NCBI GenBank assembly: GCA_012516295.1
Contig: JAAYWU010000329.1
Span: 1 to 9,797, forward strand
DNA length: 9,797 nucleotides
Reading direction: 5' to 3'
From: Clostridiales bacterium
GTDB lineage: Bacteria; Bacillota; Clostridia; Oscillospirales; Acutalibacteraceae
In this document: piece by piece, positions 7,731-9,797 of the stretch
How the letters are laid out: each line of letters opens with the position of its first letter
Position numbering within the stretch: position 1 is the stretch's first letter
The notes under the pieces: generated by a model
What the model saw: only the letters and a program-made list of their open reading frames with translations
Databases searched by the model: none
What the model was told of the DNA's origin: nothing
Made by a program: the position numbers and the translations under genes

Positions 7731-7767
7731 GGAAAGCGGCGGAGCTTTCCGTTCCGCCGCATATTCT
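7731..7767 (+). terminator. Two mutually exclusive hairpins between dhaK and dhaL
   Basis: GCGGCGGA (7736-7743) pairs with TCCGCCGC (7753-7760), giving a strong 8-bp stem followed by the T-rich ATATTCTTTA. GGAAAGC (7731-7737) pairs with GCTTTCC (7744-7750). The two stems share bases 7736-7737 and interlock, so both cannot form fully. The first could be a weak terminator and the second its competitor. A TATAAT lies at 7785-7790, but no matching -35 box is seen, so a separate dhaL promoter is doubtful. Confidence 0.45.
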
Positions 7768-7836
7768 TTATCTGTCTGCATATATATAATTTGTTAAGAA
7801 TCGGGAAACATGTTGCTTTTGAAAGGAAATGTAATT

Positions 7837-8460
7837 ATGACGGACAGTAAAAAGTTAATTGACATCATTCAAAAAATCAGCACACAAATTCAAATGGATA
7901 AAGACTTCTTGACAGAATTGGATAATGTGATTGGAGACGGCGACCATGGGATTAACATGGCGCGTGGCTTTAAAGAGGTAGAGAAAAAACTGTCTGATTT
8001 CTCCAATAAAGACATCGGTTCTATTTTGAAAGCTGTTGGAATGGCATTGGTTTCACCGGTTGGCGGAGCTTCCGGGCCGCTTTACGGTACAGCGTTTATG
8101 AGAGCAGGTGCGGCAATCGGAGCGAAAAATGAAATGGACGGCAACGATTTCCTGAAGGCAATGGACGCAGCGATTGAAGGAATCAAAATGCGCGGAAAGT
8201 CGCACGAGGGCGAAAAAACAATGCTCGACGCGTTAATTCCCGCTTATAATGCAATGAAAAAAAGTTACGAGGAAAACAACGATTTTAAAGCTGCAATTTC
8301 GAAAGGTGTAGAAGCAGCTGAAAAAGGCGTAGAATATACAAAAACCATCATTGCAACCAAAGGAAGAGCCAGCTATCTTGGTGAAAGAAGTATCGGTCAT
8401 CAGGATCCGGGCGCAACCTCTTCCTGCTTGATGCTAAAGGTTATTCAAAGTTCGCTTTAA
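7837..8460 (+). CDS. dhaL: Dihydroxyacetone kinase subunit DhaL (ADP-binding)
   Basis: DhaL holds a tightly bound ADP as a coenzyme. DhaM rephosphorylates it to ATP, and it transfers the phosphate to dihydroxyacetone on DhaK. The 207-residue protein is of normal length. Asp29, Asp34 and Asp36 in LDNVIGDGDHG match the three aspartates that bind magnesium and the nucleotide phosphates. The C-terminal GRASYLGERSIGHQDPGATS segment is typical of the family. ATG 7837 is chosen because AAAGGAAA lies 7-8 bases upstream. An earlier in-frame ATG at 7810 would add nine residues and lacks such a site. It follows dhaK by 112 bases and precedes dhaM by 19. In E. coli DhaL-ADP also binds the regulator DhaR; whether it acts on the TetR protein here is unknown. 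Confidence 0.95.
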   Translation: MTDSKKLIDIIQKISTQIQMDKDFLTELDNVIGDGDHGINMARGFKEVEKKLSDFSNKDIGSILKAVGMALVSPVGGASGPLYGTAFMRAGAAIGAKNEMDGNDFLKAMDAAIEGIKMRGKSHEGEKTMLDALIPAYNAMKKSYEENNDFKAAISKGVEAAEKGVEYTKTIIATKGRASYLGERSIGHQDPGATSSCLMLKVIQSSL

Positions 8461-8479
8461 GAAGCAGGAAGGGAAATAT

Positions 8480-8860
8480 ATGGTTGGAATTGTTATTGTA
8501 TCGCATAGTGAAAAGCTTGCGCAGGGAGTCGCGGAGTTGGCCGGTATGATGGCCAGCGAGGCTCCGGTAGTGGCTGCCGGCGGTCTGGATGATGGTACGC
8601 TGGGAACCAGCTTTGAAAAGATTGTTAAGGCTGTCGATTCGGTTTATTCCGATGATGGCGTTATAATTCTTATGGATATGGGCAGCGCCGTTATGACGGC
8701 GGAAATGGTTATTGAAAGTATGCCCGATCGAAAAATAAAAATGGTTGACTGTCCTCTGGTTGAGGGCGCTGTTGTGGCCGCGATCGCTTCCAGCTCAAAT
8801 GAGAGTATGGAGGATATTATTCAGGCTGCACAGGAATCCGCTTCAGAGAAAAAACTCTGA
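8480..8860 (+). CDS. dhaM: PTS phosphoryl donor subunit DhaM (EIIA-type domain only)
   Basis: DhaM accepts phosphate from HPr on a histidine and passes it to DhaL-ADP, so that phosphoenolpyruvate rather than ATP drives dihydroxyacetone phosphorylation. The 126-residue product is a single EIIA-mannose-like domain. The phosphorylated His9 is in GIVIVSHSEKLAQG, with the conserved GLDDGTLGTS and MDMGSAVMTAE segments. Unlike the E. coli protein, it has no fused HPr and enzyme I domains, so it depends on the general PTS proteins, as in Lactococcus. The ATG at 8480 lies behind AGGAAGGGA. The tail (SASEKKL) is short and charged. It is the last gene of the run and is followed by a long hairpin. Confidence 0.95.
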   Translation: MVGIVIVSHSEKLAQGVAELAGMMASEAPVVAAGGLDDGTLGTSFEKIVKAVDSVYSDDGVIILMDMGSAVMTAEMVIESMPDRKIKMVDCPLVEGAVVAAIASSSNESMEDIIQAAQESASEKKL

Positions 8861-8907
8861 ATTAAATTTGATTACTCCTTTACTTATTCCATGTTTCGAC
8901 ACACACC

Positions 8908-8976
8908 ATAGCAGTGGGCGCGCCAGTTCTTTGAACGGTGCGCCTGCTGCTATTTAAGCGCAATTTTTTCTTTTCA
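8908..8976 (+). terminator. Long hairpin with T-rich tail at the end of the glp-dha run
   Basis: ATAGCAG (8908-8914) pairs with CTGCTAT (8947-8953). Inside it, GGCGC (8917-8921) pairs with GCGCC (8940-8944), CC (8923-8924) with GG (8937-8938), and GTTC (8926-8929) with GAAC (8933-8936) around a TTT loop. The T run (8964-8969, then TTTT at 8971-8974) starts about ten bases after the stem, which is farther than usual. Termination is likely, but the fold is not a textbook one. Confidence 0.65.
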
Positions 8977-9059
8977 TTTAAAGCTTACTATATGCGGCAG
9001 GATCTTGCTGCACGAAAATGGAATGGATAAACGGCATGAAGCAGGGAATATTACAGAAT

Positions 9060-9080
9060 TAGGATTCACATTGAATCCTA
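9060..9080. repeat. Perfect 21-base inverted repeat before the 87-residue gene
   Basis: TAGGATTCA (9060-9068) and TGAATCCTA (9072-9080) are perfect complements around CAT. The repeat overlaps a candidate -35 box (TTCACA, 9065-9070) and ends six bases before a TATAAT. It could be an operator for a dimeric regulator or an RNA hairpin. It lacks a T run, so it is not a terminator. Confidence 0.6.
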
Positions 9081-9092
9081 TTAAACTATAAT
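9065..9092 (+). promoter_or_regulatory. Candidate promoter of the 87-residue gene
   Basis: TTCACA (9065-9070) and TATAAT (9087-9092) are 16 bases apart. The predicted start near 9099 would fall within the ribosome binding site AAAGGAGAG (9095-9103), shortening the leader to about 12 bases. Either the message is nearly leaderless or the real promoter is farther upstream. Confidence 0.35.
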
Positions 9093-9110
9093 GTAAAGGA
9101 GAGCATTATT

Positions 9111-9374
9111 ATGAGTAAAAAATATAGTTTTCCAACAAATGTGAATGGAATATCCGATGACGATACAAAAAAGTGCAATTTTATGACAGATGCGAACTGT
9201 ATTGAACAGGCGGAAAAAAATTCCGATTATAAGAAGGATGCGAATACAGATACAAGCTCGTACCAACCGAATCGTGCCGAGAATAAGCGGAATGAAAACG
9301 ATAGTTGGAAAACGAGCCCGTTGGAAGCCGATACCCCGATTGATCCGAAAACCGGTTCTGATAAAAACCGCTAA
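9111..9374 (+). CDS. Hypothetical hydrophilic protein, 87 residues
   Basis: I do not recognise this protein. It begins at an ATG 7 bases after AAAGGAGAG and ends at TAA 9372-9374, with a textbook terminator directly after, so it is probably a real and separately transcribed gene. The sequence is rich in Asn, Asp, Lys, Ser and Thr, has two cysteines (22 and 30), no signal peptide and no membrane segment. It looks largely disordered, ending in a Pro/Asp/Gly-containing tail (DTPIDPKTGSDKNR). It might be a small sporulation- or stress-related protein of clostridia, but nothing in the sequence proves that. Frames on the other strand and in the +1 frame across this region are longer or similar in length but lack ribosome binding sites. 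Confidence 0.65.
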   Translation: MSKKYSFPTNVNGISDDDTKKCNFMTDANCIEQAEKNSDYKKDANTDTSSYQPNRAENKRNENDSWKTSPLEADTPIDPKTGSDKNR

Positions 9375-9375
9375 A

Positions 9376-9412
9376 AGAAAGCCCTCCTTTTCGAGGGCTT
9401 TTCTCTTTTTTA
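9376..9412 (+). terminator. Rho-independent terminator after the 87-residue gene
   Basis: AAAGCCCTC (9378-9386) pairs perfectly with GAGGGCTTT (9393-9401) around CTTTTC. The T-rich tail TTTCTCTTTTTT follows. The structure starts a few bases after the stop codon. Confidence 0.92.
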
Positions 9413-9419
9413 TAACGAA

Positions 9420-9442
9420 AACTCCCGGCATATCCGGGAGTT
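9420..9442 (-). terminator. Second hairpin, terminator-like on the minus strand
   Basis: AACTCCCGG (9420-9428) pairs with CCGGGAGTT (9434-9442) around CATAT. AAAA comes just before it on the + strand, so on the minus strand the stem is followed by TTTTCGTTAT. That suits a leftward terminator, but no minus-strand gene is visible to its right in the window. It could also act as a backup block for rightward transcription. Confidence 0.4.
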
Positions 9443-9571
9443 CAAAAAGCTTTAGCAGGTGACCCAAAATGCGAGCTAAATCTTTTCCACAATCCTCCCG
9501 TTTCGTTTTCAAAGCAAAAATAAGCATCTTCCGCGAAACAGAAGGGCTTTGGCTATAGCACCTCCCGGCGC
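9443..9571. other. Intergenic stretch with no recognised feature
   Basis: I see no gene or RNA here. A weak TTTAGC/GCTAAA pairing exists (9451-9456 with 9475-9480). CCTCCCG occurs at 9494-9500 and 9561-9567; both are complementary to the CGGGAGG ribosome binding site at 9617-9623, which is probably incidental. Confidence 0.5.
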
Positions 9572-9599
9572 TTGACTTTTTGAAAAACGGGTGTAAAAT
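9572..9599 (+). promoter_or_regulatory. Promoter upstream of the broken DUF2087 gene
   Basis: TTGACT (9572-9577) and TAAAAT (9594-9599) are 16 bases apart, with AT-rich sequence after the -10 box. Transcription would begin near 9606. The following gene starts at 9630 behind GGGAGG, so the arrangement is consistent. Confidence 0.55.
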
Positions 9600-9629
9600 C
9601 GTATATAAAAACAGGTCGGGAGGATAAAA

Positions 9630-9797
9630 ATGGAAGATTTTACGATTGCTCCGGAAGAGGAAGAGAAAATTTTAAAGAATGTTTTCAGTTAGCTTGAACC
9701 GTAAAATTGAAAGTCCTGTCGTCAAAGGCAAAGAAAAGAGCGGTTATCTATAAAAAAATAGCCGGCCAGTTTGAAAAAGGAAAAAAATATACCGAAA
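9630..9797 (+). pseudogene. DUF2087-like gene, frame-broken and cut by the window edge
   Basis: An ATG at 9630 behind CGGGAGG (9617-9623) opens a frame reading MEDFTIAPEEEEKILKNVFS that stops at TAG 9690-9692. A different frame, open from 9698 to the right edge, reads KLKVLSSKAKKRAVIYKKIA and then a QFEKGKKYTE segment. Together these match the order I know for DUF2087, a small C-terminal domain of DNA-binding or regulatory proteins in Firmicutes: EKIL, a short gap, KLK-SK-KKR, IA-F-GK-YTE. Between them, SLNRK in the third frame also fits, so at least two indels seem needed to restore the protein. The promoter and ribosome binding site still look intact. A recent pseudogene is likeliest; sequencing errors are possible. 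Whether the rest continues normally is outside the window. Confidence 0.6.

Noticed and set aside
9081..9527. 148-residue minus-strand open frame over the 87-residue gene
   Set aside because: It runs through two strong hairpins, including a textbook + strand terminator. The + strand gene has an excellent ribosome binding site and an adjacent terminator.

Overview
The window reads as chromosome of a low-to-moderate GC Firmicute, most likely a clostridium (perhaps an Oscillospiraceae-type anaerobe; this placement is an inference). The signs are strong purine-rich ribosome binding sites, a PTS-dependent dihydroxyacetone kinase of the separate-subunit type, a DhaS-like TetR regulator, a BFD-domain glycerol-3-phosphate dehydrogenase partnered with a DUF1667 protein, and DUF5317-like and DUF2087-like neighbours. 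Every gene I can support is on the + strand.

Layout. Positions 1-126 hold the 3' end of a small membrane protein. Positions 247-810 encode a DhaS-like TetR regulator with its own promoter and a strong terminator. A 300-base AT-rich, structured regulatory region (845-1149) follows. Then comes a run of eight co-directional genes (1150-8860): glycerol kinase (glpK), glycerol facilitator (glpF), a GlpA-like FAD dehydrogenase with a [2Fe-2S] domain, an FAD/NAD-binding oxidoreductase, a DUF1667 iron-sulfur-type small protein, and dhaK, dhaL and dhaM. A long hairpin closes the run. After it are an unrecognised 87-residue hydrophilic protein (9111-9374) with a clear terminator, and a frame-broken DUF2087 gene that runs off the right edge.

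How the genes fit together. GlpF admits glycerol and GlpK makes glycerol 3-phosphate. The three-protein flavin/iron-sulfur set should oxidise that to dihydroxyacetone phosphate and, judging from its NAD-type Rossmann motif, may pass electrons to NAD(P). DhaK-DhaL-DhaM phosphorylate dihydroxyacetone using PTS phosphate, giving the same product. The two routes therefore converge on dihydroxyacetone phosphate and sit next to one regulator. No glycerol dehydrogenase is present in the window to supply dihydroxyacetone.

The most interesting unlisted signals are regulatory. A spaced element, AAACA-N11-TTGTCTAA, occurs before both the regulator gene and glpK, with the geometry I remember for the Lactococcus DhaS operator. 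A second shared element (TGGTTTA) lies at the AT-rich boxes of both promoters. The glpK leader is structured. Four unrelated hairpins separate successive parts of the run, one of them with two mutually exclusive folds. GlpK also appears to lack the histidine that HPr phosphorylates in other Firmicutes.
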